64,000 nt of DNA, taken from Aldehydirespirator sp965221605. GTDB taxonomy: Bacteria > Actinomycetota > Acidimicrobiia > Acidimicrobiales > Aldehydirespiratoraceae. Of the stretch, positions 1 through 9,571 are shown in pieces. Every line of letters begins with the position of its first letter. Position 1 is the stretch's first letter. The notes beneath the pieces were generated by a model, which was given only the letters and a program-made list of their open reading frames with translations, did not search any database and was not told where the DNA came from. The translations under genes and the position numbers were made by a program. The stretch is taken from NCBI GenBank assembly GCA_965221605.1, contig CBDCSK010000006.1, positions 1 to 64,000 of the forward strand. The letters are read 5' to 3'.

Positions 1-1031
1 TGGATCCCCGAACAGGTGGTGTAGTCCTCCTCCCGCACGACCCTCTCGAGCAACTCGACGTGCTCAGCGGCCTTGGCTGCGGTCTTCTCGTCGGGAGGCT
101 CGAACAGGAAGTAGGACTGAACGGTCACCGACCGATCCGGAGTAGGTCCAGGGAACAACTGCGACAGCAGCACCGACTCGCCGCGGTAGATCGCCATGGA
201 CACATTCGGGAACATCGTCCAGACGCCGCCGACGGTGGTGTTGATGTCCCAGTCGTCGGGTGATCCGGCCAGCTCGAGCAGCGAGGGGTCCGGCCTCGAC
301 ATTCGCTGATGGGGCCCGAACACGTGGTAGATCGCCTTGTTGCTGGCGTCGGGACCGAAGCTGTTCTGATGGAGGATGGGCAGGTGGTAGTAGTCGAGGT
401 AGCCGTCGTAGGCCAGCTTCCAGTTGGGCCCTTCGATCTCTCGACGCGAGAACAGGTGCCATTCACCGAAGTCGAAGTGGGCGAGCACCTCGTCATAGCC
501 GGCCAGGAACTGGTCAAGGTGGAGTTCGGCGCCGGGGGTCAGCCCGACGAAGACCATTCCGGCCCGTTCACCGGCCGGCAGCGGGGTCAGGCCGAGGTTC
601 CCGGTGTCGACGTCACCGAACTCGCTGCGGTTGGTGATGCCGACCAGCCGGCCGCCGGCGTCGTAGGCCCAGCCGTGGTAGGGGCAGGAGAACCCGCGGG
701 CCGTGCCGCAGCCGTCGGCCACGACGATCGCCCCGCGGTGGCTGCACATGTTGACGAAGGCCTTGATCTCGCCGTCGCGGGTGCGGGTGACCAGGATCGG
801 CACGCCCGCGGCTCTCATCGCCTTGTAGGAGTTCGGCTCGCGCAGCTCGCTGCCGAAGGCCACCATCAACGGGACCCGCTTGAAGATCCTGTCCATCTCG
901 AGCTGCCACCGCTCGGGGTCCAGATAGTTCACGGCGGGCACGACGAAGGGGGCAGGCTCCTGATCGCCGATGTTCGCTCGGGTGTGCGCGATGTTGCGCT
1001 GGGCCATGGCCACAAGCTGTGCTCTGCTCAT
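1..1031 (-). CDS. Rieske (2Fe-2S) aromatic-ring-type oxygenase alpha subunit, partial (C-terminus beyond window)
   Basis: Open from ATG at 1031 to the window edge, so about 343 residues are visible and the C-terminus is missing. The Rieske cluster ligands are C96-x-H98 (CSHRG) and C116-x2-H119 (CPYHGW). The mononuclear iron site is visible in NWKLAYDGYLDYYHLPILH, with D213, H216 and H221 as likely ligands. GGGAGAG lies just upstream of the start. The family activates O2 with electrons from a separate reductase, to hydroxylate or demethylate organic substrates. No reductase is adjacent. It lies 98 nt downstream of an acyl-CoA dehydrogenase on the same strand, so the two may be co-transcribed. 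The substrate is unknown. The family assignment is firm. Confidence 0.92.
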   Translation of the reverse strand, partial: MSRAQLVAMAQRNIAHTRANIGDQEPAPFVVPAVNYLDPERWQLEMDRIFKRVPLMVAFGSELREPNSYKAMRAAGVPILVTRTRDGEIKAFVNMCSHRGAIVVADGCGTARGFSCPYHGWAYDAGGRLVGITNRSEFGDVDTGNLGLTPLPAGERAGMVFVGLTPGAELHLDQFLAGYDEVLAHFDFGEWHLFSRREIEGPNWKLAYDGYLDYYHLPILHQNSFGPDASNKAIYHVFGPHQRMSRPDPSLLELAGSPDDWDINTTVGGVWTMFPNVSMAIYRGESVLLSQLFPGPTPDRSVTVQSYFLFEPPDEKTAAKAAEHVELLERVVREEDYTTCSGI

Positions 1032-1129
1032 AGGACTCTCCCGGTCCAGCCGCCCTCTAACAATAGAGCGGTCAGCAAATTGTTTTCACGCCGACGCCTC
1101 TGACTCCCCGTTCGAAGCCGGCAGTCACT

Positions 1130-2404
1130 TCAGCGGGGCACATCCTTCCAGGGGCGGTCGCGGTCGACGCGAGGCTCGCGGGGCAGGCCCAGCACCCGCT
1201 CGCCGATGATGTTGCGCTGGATCTCGTCGGACCCGCCCGCGATGCGGTATCCGGGCGCGCCCAGCACGTGCTCGCCCCACTCGTAGGTGCCCCACTCCCC
1301 GGTGTCGGCCACCAGCCGAGGCCCGAGCACTAGCGAGACCGCCTCCGACATCAACCTCATGCCTTCGGTCCAGAAGATCTTGCCCAGCGAACCCTCCGGC
1401 CCCGGCTGGCCGCGGCGGGCCAGATCGGCGGCCCGCCGGTTCAGCATGTGCTCGACCCTCCGGTGGACGTACATGCGGGTCAGCGCCTCCCGGATCGCCG
1501 GGTCGCCGGTGACGCCCACGTGCCGGGCCGTGCCCAGAAGCTGCTCCCACGACCCTCCGGTCGCGCCGGAGGGGTCCCCCGAGGAGCGGTCGCGCTCGTA
1601 GCCGAGCGTCGTCAGCGCGACCTTCCAGCCCTCGCCCTGGGCGCCGATGCGAAGATCGTCCCCGATCCGGGCGTCGCTGATGAACACCTCGTTGAACGAG
1701 GTTCCGCCGCTCATCTGCCTGATGGGGCGGACCTCCACGCCGGGATGGTCGAGCGGGAGCATGAAGGCGGTCATGCCGCTGTGCTTGACCGCGCCGGGAT
1801 CCGAGCGGGCGATGAGCAGGCCCCAGCCCGCGAACTGGGCTCCTGAGCTCCACACCTTCTGGCCGTTGAGGATCCACTGGTCGCCGTCGCGGACGGCGCG
1901 GCACGCCAGGCCGGCCAGATCTGAGCCTGCGCCCGGTTCGCTGAAGAGCTGGCAGCACAGGATCTCGGTCGCCAGCAGCGGCCCGACGAAGCGAGCCCTC
2001 TGATCGGCGGTGCCGAAGCGGGCGATGGTCGGAGCGATGAGCCGCTTCGTCACCGCGAACAGCTCGTGACTCGCCGGTGGCCCGTAGTCCTGCTCGAGGC
2101 GATTGAACGCCACCGAGTGGGCTCTTGTCAGCCCGAGCCCACCGAACTCGGCGGGCCAGTCGACCGCGTGATAGCCCCGTTGCTGCTTGCGGGCGTTCCA
2201 GGCGACGAGGTCGTCGAGAACCTGCCTCTCCTCGTCGAAGCTGAGATTGTGGAAGACCGCGACGCTGAACTCCCCCTCGCCCCAGGCTCGCGGCTGCTCG
2301 CTCTGCCGGGAGCGCTGCTGCGGCGCGTTCTGGTCGAGCCATGCCCTGGCCTGCTCGATGAAGCCGTCCAGGCCGGTCTCAATAACAGCAGCGTCCACCA
2401 CCAC
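1130..2404 (-). CDS. acyl-CoA dehydrogenase
   Basis: About 424 residues, the usual size for a flavin-dependent acyl-CoA dehydrogenase, which oxidises an acyl-CoA to the 2-enoyl-CoA and passes electrons to electron transfer flavoprotein. The FAD-binding stretch QLFSEPGAGSDLAG, the hinge WILNGQKVWSSGAQ and the C-terminal GGSDEIQRNIIGERVLGLP signature are present. The N-terminal ~115 residues form the expected helical domain (WPAEFGGLGLTRA). The reading frame opens at TTG 2419, but GTG 2404 or the two GTG codons after it are equally good starts and no clear Shine-Dalgarno sequence decides. It is upstream of the partial Rieske gene. A fused electron transfer flavoprotein at 43-45 kb could be its partner. 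Substrate chain type cannot be told. Confidence 0.9.
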   Translation of the reverse strand: MVVDAAVIETGLDGFIEQARAWLDQNAPQQRSRQSEQPRAWGEGEFSVAVFHNLSFDEERQVLDDLVAWNARKQQRGYHAVDWPAEFGGLGLTRAHSVAFNRLEQDYGPPASHELFAVTKRLIAPTIARFGTADQRARFVGPLLATEILCCQLFSEPGAGSDLAGLACRAVRDGDQWILNGQKVWSSGAQFAGWGLLIARSDPGAVKHSGMTAFMLPLDHPGVEVRPIRQMSGGTSFNEVFISDARIGDDLRIGAQGEGWKVALTTLGYERDRSSGDPSGATGGSWEQLLGTARHVGVTGDPAIREALTRMYVHRRVEHMLNRRAADLARRGQPGPEGSLGKIFWTEGMRLMSEAVSLVLGPRLVADTGEWGTYEWGEHVLGAPGYRIAGGSDEIQRNIIGERVLGLPREPRVDRDRPWKDVPR

Positions 2405-2544
2405 GAACCCTATTACCAAGCCTCACCGGCGGGCTGGGGGTGCTACCGTCCCGCTGCGATGCCCAGCTTCCGCCACGCCGCTCCCAGCGCCAGGAGCCAC
2501 CTCGGCAAACGCCACCACGGCGACGCGCGGGATCGGATGAGCCC

Positions 2545-5535
2545 ATGACTTCGGAGGCCGCCCAAGAGGCCGCGACCCGCAGCACGCTGTCGGTGAGGAG
2601 CCGGAGCCTGACACTGGCCGGCCGTGCCCTGGACCACATCAGCCAGCCGGTCCTGAACCGTCCCCACGAGGAGCCGTCGAGCCACTGGCAGCTCGCCGAG
2701 GACAACACTTCGACGGGTGTGGCCGTGTCCGGCAGGCGTCCGAGCCAGTCGATGACCGTCGTTCCGAAGGTCCGCGACCCGCAGCTTCGGATCGAGACGG
2801 CGCCGCCGGAGAGCAACGAGTTCGTGAACCGCATCCGTGCGGTGGTGGGTCGCTGGCGCGACGAGAACTATCCGGGGGCGACCGCGGCGTCGCGCCGGCT
2901 GTTGGAGCATTGGCGCAGCGAGGCCAACGACCCGCGGCTGTTCTTCGCCCAGGTCGAGGCGGTCGAGACGCTGATCTGGCTGACCGAGGCCAGCGCCGCC
3001 CGATATCGGGCGCTCGCCGAGGTCCGCCGGGAGCTGGCGGAGACCGACCGCGACTACAACGCGGGCATCAGCCGGCTGGCGGTGAGGATGGCTACCGGGT
3101 CGGGCAAGACCGCGGTGATGGGCATGGTGATCGCCTGGCACGCCGTGAACGCGGCAGCGTCGCAGCGGCGCGACGGGCGCTACACCACCCGCTTTCTGGC
3201 GATAGCGCCCGGCCACACCGTGCGCGAGCGCCTAGCGGTGCTGGACCCCGCGCACTGTGAGAACGTCTACGACGAGATGCGCCTGCTGCCCGAGGGGCTG
3301 CGCGGCGCGCTGGGGCCGGTGAAGGTGCGCGTGCTGAACTTCCAGGCGTTCCAGCGGCGCGACCGGCTGGCGTCGGCGTCGAGCGACGCCAAGAAGCTGC
3401 TGCGAGCCGGGCGAAAGGCCCCGCAGCTGGAGTCGATCTCGGCGGTGCTGGACCGGGCGCTGCGAGGGTTCCCGGCCGGGAAGGGCGCGCCGAGGGTGTG
3501 CGTGCTCAACGACGAGGCCCATCACTGCTACCTGCCCGAGGCGGGCAGGCGAACCTCCGAGGACGACGACACCAAGGCCGCGGCGGTCTGGTTCGGGGCG
3601 CTGGAGGGGCTGCGCGACGCCGGCCGGCTCGGTCCGGTCTACGACTTCTCGGCGACGCCGATCTTCATCGAGGGCAGATCCCGCAAGGAGCGCATGTTCG
3701 GCTGGGTGGTGTCGGACTTTCCGCTGATGGACAGCATCGAGTCGGGGCTGGTGAAGATCCCGCAGGTTCCGGTCGACGACGACTCCCCCAGCGAGGGGGT
3801 CAAGTGGCGCAACTTGTACGCCAATTCGTCGCCCAAACGAGTCAGGCGCGACCAGGTGCCCGCCGAGCTGAGCCGGGCGCTCGCGGCGCTGTATGCCAGC
3901 TACGAGCACAAGTTCAACCAGTGGATGCATCCCGACGACCCCGACAAGACGATGCCCACGCCGCCGGTGTTCATCGTGGTCGCCAACAACATCGCCAACG
4001 CCACCGCCATCGCGGACCACATCGCGGGATGGGCCGAGAATCGCTCCGACGGCGCCCCCGAATACCACGCGGGCGCCTGCCCACTGTTCGCCAACTACCG
4101 CGACGACGGACCCGCCGAGCGAATCCACACGCTGCTGGTGCATTCCCAGCTCGAAGGAGAGGCCGGTCTGAGCGCCCCGATCAAGGCGCAAGCCGAGCGG
4201 CTCAGACTCCCCGGCGACGACCGCGACGCCCGAGACGTGGTGCGCGGCGCGCTGAACTCGGTGGGGCGCTCCGGCGGGCTGGGCGAGCACATCCGCTGCG
4301 TGGTGTCGGTCTCGATGCTCACCGAGGGATGGGACGCCCGCACCGTCACCCACATCCTCGGCTACCGGGCCTTCTCCACCCAACTGCTCTGCGAGCAAGT
4401 CACTGGGAGGGCGCTGCGCCGCTCCAACTACGACCACTACGACGACGGCGGGCTGCTCGTGCCCGAATATGCAGAGGTCATCGGCGTGCCGTTCGAGTTC
4501 ATGCCGGTCAAGAACCCCGAAGACGACCCCGTGCCGCCGAAGCCCCGCTACGAGGTCCGCAGCGTCCGCGGACGGCGCGACTGCTGCATCGAGTTCCCCA
4601 ACGTGGAGCACTACCTCACCGACACCGGCTCCGCCGGGTTCCGTCTCGACCCCGAACGCGTCCGCCGGTGGGTGCCGGTCGGCGCCTCCGAGACGGTGCT
4701 CTCGGGCACCGTCGGCGGCGAGACGACCCTCAGCGCCCAGCAGCGCAATATCCGCCGCCAACGTGCAGAAACGCTGCTCGCGGCTGGGGTGGTGCAGCGC
4801 TGGCAGCAGCGACTCTCCGACGGCGGCGAAGGGCGGCGCGCCCGCCGCAGGACGCTGTTCTACAACGCCATGAGCGTCGTCAAGGACTGGGCGAAGCTCG
4901 CCGAGGTCGCTGACAGCGACTACGACGCGGCAGCGTCGAGCCACCTGGCGCAGGCGGTGGTCGCCATCGACGACGCGGCGGTGCCCTCCCAGGGCAGTGC
5001 CGACACGACCGTGGCTGTCTTCAACCGGGAGCCGCTGCTCGACACCTCCGGCATCCGCTTCGAGACCAGCCTGTCGGACCGGCACACCGCCGCGAGGTCC
5101 GAACTAAACATCGCGGCCTGCCACTCCCGGTTCGAGGCTGCCTGCGCCAGAGCGCTCGACCAGCACCCCGACGTCACCGCATGGGCGCGCAACTTCCGGC
5201 TCGGCTGGACCGTGCCGTACCTGTGGGACGGGGCATGGCACCGCTACGAGCCCGACTTCGTAGCCCGCCTGTTCGCCGGACGCGAGGACGCCGGCGCGGT
5301 GCATCTCATCGTCGAGGTCAAGGGCGTCCCCGACGACCAGTCCGCCCGCAAGAAGCAGGCCGTCACCGGCAAGTGGATTCCCGCGGTGGAGTCCTCGCCG
5401 AGGCTGCCCGGCTGGCTGCGCCGCTGGTCGTTCGTCGAACTCACCGACCCCGACCGGCTCGCCGCGGACCTCGACCACGCCATCAAGCGAGCCCGCACGA
5501 CCCACCCGGCGCACGAAGCCGAAGGGGTGCAATGA
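2545..5535 (+). CDS. DEAD/DEAH-helicase restriction endonuclease subunit (type III Res-like)
   Basis: 996 residues from ATG 2545. The frame is open from 2440, but the extra 35 residues are Arg/Pro-rich and look non-coding. Superfamily-2 helicase motifs are in order: Walker A ATGSGKT (about residues 183-189), NDEAHH (about 321-326), DFSATPIF, and motif VI QVTGRALRRSNYD. Near the C-terminus HLIVEVKGVPDDQSARKK (about 918-935) resembles a PD-(D/E)XK nuclease core. Its stop overlaps the start of the methyltransferase (ATGA), so the two are translationally coupled as one restriction-modification unit. The layout resembles type III Res or the related BPTD_3080-type endonucleases. The latter name is recalled from family knowledge and not verified. 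Confidence 0.9.
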   Translation: MTSEAAQEAATRSTLSVRSRSLTLAGRALDHISQPVLNRPHEEPSSHWQLAEDNTSTGVAVSGRRPSQSMTVVPKVRDPQLRIETAPPESNEFVNRIRAVVGRWRDENYPGATAASRRLLEHWRSEANDPRLFFAQVEAVETLIWLTEASAARYRALAEVRRELAETDRDYNAGISRLAVRMATGSGKTAVMGMVIAWHAVNAAASQRRDGRYTTRFLAIAPGHTVRERLAVLDPAHCENVYDEMRLLPEGLRGALGPVKVRVLNFQAFQRRDRLASASSDAKKLLRAGRKAPQLESISAVLDRALRGFPAGKGAPRVCVLNDEAHHCYLPEAGRRTSEDDDTKAAAVWFGALEGLRDAGRLGPVYDFSATPIFIEGRSRKERMFGWVVSDFPLMDSIESGLVKIPQVPVDDDSPSEGVKWRNLYANSSPKRVRRDQVPAELSRALAALYASYEHKFNQWMHPDDPDKTMPTPPVFIVVANNIANATAIADHIAGWAENRSDGAPEYHAGACPLFANYRDDGPAERIHTLLVHSQLEGEAGLSAPIKAQAERLRLPGDDRDARDVVRGALNSVGRSGGLGEHIRCVVSVSMLTEGWDARTVTHILGYRAFSTQLLCEQVTGRALRRSNYDHYDDGGLLVPEYAEVIGVPFEFMPVKNPEDDPVPPKPRYEVRSVRGRRDCCIEFPNVEHYLTDTGSAGFRLDPERVRRWVPVGASETVLSGTVGGETTLSAQQRNIRRQRAETLLAAGVVQRWQQRLSDGGEGRRARRRTLFYNAMSVVKDWAKLAEVADSDYDAAASSHLAQAVVAIDDAAVPSQGSADTTVAVFNREPLLDTSGIRFETSLSDRHTAARSELNIAACHSRFEAACARALDQHPDVTAWARNFRLGWTVPYLWDGAWHRYEPDFVARLFAGREDAGAVHLIVEVKGVPDDQSARKKQAVTGKWIPAVESSPRLPGWLRRWSFVELTDPDRLAADLDHAIKRARTTHPAHEAEGVQ

Positions 5536-8126
5536 TGCCCAAGCGGAGCGCGCCCAAGACCGGGCAGTACATCCACACCACCAGCCGGCGGCTCAACCTG
5601 CCCACCGAGCAGACCGAGAAGGTGATGGACGACGCCGACCGGCGTCCGGTGGTCCACATCCCCGACACCCGCGAGATAGACGACGACCCGGTTCTCGCCT
5701 GGAACCGCCAGTACCCGGAACACCCAGGCCACGCCGCCTACCCGCTGTACGTGCGCGAGAAGGTCCACCCCGCCGCGTTCGTGAAGCTGCTCGAGGGCTC
5801 CGGCGAGCAGCCGCAGCTGTTCGGCGACTTCAACGGGCTGCCGTCGCCGGACGCCTCCTACGAGTGGTACCAGCACACCGCCAACTGGTCGAACCGGCTC
5901 ATCCACGGAGAATCGGCGCGGGTCATGGCGAGCCTGCTGGCCCGCGAGAACATGGCCGGCAAGGTCCAGATGATCTACTTCGACCCGCCCTACGGCATGG
6001 GCTACAAGTCCAACTTCCAAGTGTCCGTCGGCCAGAGCGACCGCACCCCCGAAACCGCTCGGGGACGGCCGCACGACACCCGCACCATCCGAGCGTTCCG
6101 CGACACCTACGAACGAGGCATCCACTCCTACCTCGACCTCACCCGCGAGAAGCTCATCCTCATGCGCGAACTGCTCGCCGACACCGGCTCGCTGTTCATG
6201 CAGATCGGCGACGAGAACGTCCACCGAGCCGCCGTCCTCCTCGACGAAGTGTTCGGCGCCGAAAACCGGGTAGCGATGATCCCCTACGCCACCTCAGGCA
6301 GCTCGTCAGCAAGCATGTTGCCAAGCGTGGCCGATTTTCTGCTCTGGTACGCCAAGGACAAGCGACAAGCCAAGTACCACCAACTCTACGAGCCGCTCAC
6401 GCGAGCCGAGAAGATTGAACACATGAGTTCCTACGCGATGGTCGAACTCGCCAATGGGGACACCAGAGACCTGAGCCATGACGAACGGCAGGAACCCGAC
6501 AGCTATCTGCCGGAGGACGCGCGCACATACAGGCGCATGCGGCTCGCCTCGCCCGGAACGTCCACCACTGGGCGCTCAGACACGTACCACTGGAAGGGGC
6601 AGGATTGGCCTTGTCCGCCAGGCGAGCAGTGGCGAGTCTCTGTGGAAGGACTGGACCGCCTCGCTGAGCTCGGTCGCCTGGACGCGGCGAGTCCAACGTC
6701 GACACTTGGCTGGAAGCGTTACGAGCATGAAGTTCCCGGCAGAAGGATCAATAACATTTGGCACAAGCAGATGTCCCCCTCCGATAAGCGCTATGTCGTT
6801 CAGACCGCGGACAGCGTGATCGAGCGCTGCATTCTCATGTCCACCGACCCTGGCGACCTCGTGTTCGACCCAACCTGCGGCGGCGCGACCACTGCCACGG
6901 TTGCGGAGCGGTGGGGGCGTCGATGGATCACCTGTGACACTTCACCGGTGGCGGTGTCCATCGCGAGGCAGCGCCTCGCCACCGGGACGTTCGACTACTG
7001 GACGCTCGCCGACTCCGCCGACGGCACCCGCCAAGAGGCTGAACTATCCGGCAAGCCGGAAGCCGATCCGCCCACCGGGGGCTGGGGCGACGACCCTGCC
7101 GGGGGTTTCGTCTACGAGCGGGTTCCGCAGGTATCGGCCAGCGTGCTCGCCTACGACCTCGACCCCGACCCGATCATGCTCGTCGACCAGCCCCAAAAGA
7201 AGCGGGGCGTGACCCGAGTGGCGTCGCCGTTCACGGTGGAGAGCGAACAGCCGTGGGCGACCGTGATCCCCCTGGAAGACGCTGAGGACGGCACGAGCGG
7301 CGAGAGCGAGCCGGTCGTGGCGCACGACGACTTCCTAGAGGCTGTGCGAACGGCGCTGCTGGGGCACACCGTCGGCGGCGGACGCGACAACGCCGACATC
7401 ACCGTGCGGGCGCTGGAGCCGTGGCCGACCGACTCGAACCTGCTGGCATGGAAGGCCGGCTACACCACCGGCGGCGGCTCAGCCGAGCACACCGCCGGGG
7501 TGATGGTGGCCGCCGAGGATGTGACCGTGCCCGGCGAGATGGTGCGCGAGGCCGCCCGCGAGGCCGCTTCCAGCGCCGAACGGGTGGACACCCTGATCGT
7601 GGTCGCCTACGCCTACGCGCCCGACGCCCCCACCGAGGTCGGCCGCATGAACGTGGCGCGGGTGCAGACGAACCGCGACCTGATGATCCGCGAACTCGCA
7701 GAGGAGCCCGGCCACGAGGCGTTCGTGATCCTCGGACAGCCCGACATCGAGGTCATCGACTACCCCGGCGAGCAGATCGCGGTCGAGGTCCGCGGCTACG
7801 ACACGTTCGACCCGGCCACCGGCAACGCCGCCGAGGGAGGCGACGACGATGTGGCCTGCTGGATGATCGACACCGACCACGACGGCGAGAGCTTCTTCGC
7901 CCGGCGCATCCACTTCCCCGGCGCCGACCGAGACAAGCAGATCAACAGGCTCGTGAAGGCGCTCGGACGCAACGCCGACGACGTGGAACAGGAAGCCCTC
8001 ACCGCCATGCGCTCAGCCCCGTTCGACCCGCCCCAACGGGGACGGATCGCGGTCAAGATCGTCACCACCACCGGCATGGAGATGACCACCGTGCAGAACG
8101 TCGGCGCGACGACCGCCGCGCCATGA
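5532..8126 (+). CDS. site-specific DNA methyltransferase (type III Mod-like, N6-adenine/N4-cytosine)
   Basis: 864 residues from the first of two adjacent ATGs, overlapping the upstream helicase stop by 4 nt. The catalytic motif IV YFDPPYGMGY (around residue 150) precedes the AdoMet-binding motif FDPTCGGATTATVAERWG (around 445). This is the permuted beta-class order seen in type III Mod and related enzymes. A long interval between the motifs probably holds target recognition, and about 400 residues after motif I form an acidic C-terminal region of unknown role. With the helicase-nuclease it should make a complete restriction-modification system that methylates host DNA and cuts unmodified DNA. 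The stop overlaps the start of the next small gene. Target sequence cannot be predicted. Confidence 0.92.
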   Translation: MMPKRSAPKTGQYIHTTSRRLNLPTEQTEKVMDDADRRPVVHIPDTREIDDDPVLAWNRQYPEHPGHAAYPLYVREKVHPAAFVKLLEGSGEQPQLFGDFNGLPSPDASYEWYQHTANWSNRLIHGESARVMASLLARENMAGKVQMIYFDPPYGMGYKSNFQVSVGQSDRTPETARGRPHDTRTIRAFRDTYERGIHSYLDLTREKLILMRELLADTGSLFMQIGDENVHRAAVLLDEVFGAENRVAMIPYATSGSSSASMLPSVADFLLWYAKDKRQAKYHQLYEPLTRAEKIEHMSSYAMVELANGDTRDLSHDERQEPDSYLPEDARTYRRMRLASPGTSTTGRSDTYHWKGQDWPCPPGEQWRVSVEGLDRLAELGRLDAASPTSTLGWKRYEHEVPGRRINNIWHKQMSPSDKRYVVQTADSVIERCILMSTDPGDLVFDPTCGGATTATVAERWGRRWITCDTSPVAVSIARQRLATGTFDYWTLADSADGTRQEAELSGKPEADPPTGGWGDDPAGGFVYERVPQVSASVLAYDLDPDPIMLVDQPQKKRGVTRVASPFTVESEQPWATVIPLEDAEDGTSGESEPVVAHDDFLEAVRTALLGHTVGGGRDNADITVRALEPWPTDSNLLAWKAGYTTGGGSAEHTAGVMVAAEDVTVPGEMVREAAREAASSAERVDTLIVVAYAYAPDAPTEVGRMNVARVQTNRDLMIRELAEEPGHEAFVILGQPDIEVIDYPGEQIAVEVRGYDTFDPATGNAAEGGDDDVACWMIDTDHDGESFFARRIHFPGADRDKQINRLVKALGRNADDVEQEALTAMRSAPFDPPQRGRIAVKIVTTTGMEMTTVQNVGATTAAP

Positions 8127-8323
8127 CCGCAAACCGCAGATTCTCCGGCATCCCACGCCCGGCAGCCCGGATCGGGCATGCGCTGTTTCTGCTGCTCGCG
8201 ACGGTGCCGCTGGTTCTGAGCTGTTCGCCCGCCAGCGACGCCACACAAAGCGAGTCGGGCGCGAGCGAGTCCACTGCACCGACAGCCGACAACAGCGCTC
8301 TCGCCTCGGATGTTCGACGGTGA
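8123..8323 (+). CDS. small predicted lipoprotein or secreted peptide
   Basis: 66 residues from ATG 8123, overlapping the methyltransferase stop by 4 nt, so likely coupled to it. The N-terminus carries basic residues followed by a hydrophobic stretch ALFLLLATVPLVLSC. The cysteine fits a weak lipobox (VLS-C), followed by a Ser/Thr/Ala-rich tail. No domain is recognised. It would be a membrane-anchored peptide if made. A chance frame at the end of the operon is the alternative. Confidence 0.45.
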   Translation: MTANRRFSGIPRPAARIGHALFLLLATVPLVLSCSPASDATQSESGASESTAPTADNSALASDVRR

Positions 8324-8402
8324 CCGAGATCGTAGACGACTACCCTGCTCATGCTCCACCCCCGGTAGACGATCCGAAGGGTGCGGTGTTACCGTGGCTG
8401 AC

Positions 8403-8693
8403 ATGTCCGACCCCGACGAGCCGACTCCGCGTCTTCTGGTAGATAACGCCGACATCCCCTCTGCTGGCGTCTACGCGAACCTCGTCACCGCTTGGTGTAC
8501 GGGGTATGAAGTCACCGCCGAGTTCGCTGTATCGCTTCCGCTAGGGGGCGGTTCGGACCCGCTACACGCGGTTCAGGTGGCTCGGGTGAAGATGCCGCCG
8601 CAAGTCGCGTGGGAGTTAGCACGTCACTTGTCGACTCAGGTAGCGCTATGGGAGGACAAATACGGGCGGTTCACGCCCGATCCCCCAGACTGA
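8403..8693 (+). CDS. DUF3467 family protein
   Basis: 96 residues from ATG 8403, chosen because the upstream open part of the frame (from 8310) is Arg-rich and overlaps the preceding gene. The pattern AGVYANLVTAWCTGYE, then VQVARVKMPPQVAWELARHL and VALWEDKYG, matches the small DUF3467 family, whose members keep an asparagine-initiated strand and a methionine-x-Pro segment before a helix. Function of the family is not established. It lies 276 nt after the methyltransferase stop on the same strand, ahead of another small gene, and could be an accessory of the restriction-modification locus. Confidence 0.75.
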   Translation: MSDPDEPTPRLLVDNADIPSAGVYANLVTAWCTGYEVTAEFAVSLPLGGGSDPLHAVQVARVKMPPQVAWELARHLSTQVALWEDKYGRFTPDPPD

Positions 8694-8707
8694 AGGAGAG
8701 GATCACC

Positions 8708-8881
8708 ATGCCACGCTTCACGTACGCCGAAGACGGTGAACCGCCGCAGGCGCAATGGCCTGAGCCATCAGATCCAGCGCCGCTCACGGCGGAAGATCGA
8801 GAGGAAATGCGCCGACTTGCGAACGCTGGCAGCGCGGAAGATACCGAGCGCGCCGTGCGGATGGCCGAGCCTCTTACGTGA
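8708..8881 (+). CDS. small hypothetical protein (57 residues)
   Basis: Starts at ATG 8708 behind a good ribosome-binding site (GGAGAGGATCACC-ATG), 14 nt after the DUF3467 stop, so probably the same transcript. The product is short, acidic and Pro/Glu-rich, with a predicted helix near its centre (LTAEDREEMRRLANAG). No family is recognised. The ribosome-binding site and spacing are the main support. Confidence 0.55.
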   Translation: MPRFTYAEDGEPPQAQWPEPSDPAPLTAEDREEMRRLANAGSAEDTERAVRMAEPLT

Positions 8882-8976
8882 CCAAGCGTAAGCGCCGGGC
8901 AGAACCTGTCTCCGATTAGCCGAGCGTGAGCCGGCGATCCTGCCTCTCGTCACGACCGCCCGATCACGGAGATCCG

Positions 8977-9549
8977 ATGTCGCAGCAGCCCGGCCCACCC
9001 CGCATACCGCCACTGCCCGAAGCTGAGCGCGACGCCTACGCGACGGAACTGCTGGACTTCGCAGGCGGACCCGACGGCGGCGGCCGCACCCCCAACCTCT
9101 GGACCACGCTCGTTCGCCATCCGGGGCTGTTCCGGCACTGGATCCCATTCGGCGGCAAGCTGCTCGCCGGCAAGATCCCCAGGCGCGACCGGGAGCTGAT
9201 GATCCTGCGGACCGCCTGGCGGTGCGGGGCGGAGTACGAGTGGGGCCAGCACTGCCGGATAGCACGTCAGGCCGGCGTCACCACCGACGAGCTGACCCGG
9301 ATCGCCAGGGGTCCGGCCGCACCGGGATGGGATCCGTTCGACGCCGCGCTGCTGCGAGCCGTCGACGAACTCCACGACGACTCACAGGTCACTGACGCGA
9401 CCTGGGCCGCCCTGGCCGAGCGCTACGACACCAAGCAGTTGATCGAGCTGCCGATGCTCATCGGCCAGTACCACCTGGTGGCCTTCACCATGAACACGCT
9501 GCGACTGGAGCACGAAGCCGGCGCCGACCGGTTCCCGGATCTCAGTTGA
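8977..9549 (+). CDS. carboxymuconolactone decarboxylase (CMD/AhpD-like) family protein
   Basis: 190 residues from ATG 8977 with GGAG seven bases upstream. The family core is visible: LMILRTAWRCGAEYEWGQH followed by CRIARQAGVTTDELTRIARG. The conserved E-x3-H pair lies in EYEWGQH. There is no CxxC peroxidase motif, so it is closer to the decarboxylase-like members than to AhpD. Such proteins are frequent in aromatic and lactone catabolic clusters, which agrees with the neighbouring SDR and Rieske genes. The exact reaction is unknown. It converges with the next gene on the minus strand. Confidence 0.85.
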   Translation: MSQQPGPPRIPPLPEAERDAYATELLDFAGGPDGGGRTPNLWTTLVRHPGLFRHWIPFGGKLLAGKIPRRDRELMILRTAWRCGAEYEWGQHCRIARQAGVTTDELTRIARGPAAPGWDPFDAALLRAVDELHDDSQVTDATWAALAERYDTKQLIELPMLIGQYHLVAFTMNTLRLEHEAGADRFPDLS

Positions 9550-9571
9550 TGAGCGGCGGCTCGCTCGGCCT

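Noticed and set aside
2440..2544. N-terminal extension of the helicase to ATG 2440
   Set aside because: The 35 extra residues are Arg/Pro-rich and unlike the family. ATG 2545 gives a natural N-terminus.
3232..5085. 617-residue open frame antisense to the helicase gene
   Set aside because: It lies opposite a gene with full helicase motifs. Its His/Val/Arg-rich composition is typical of antisense frames in high-GC DNA.
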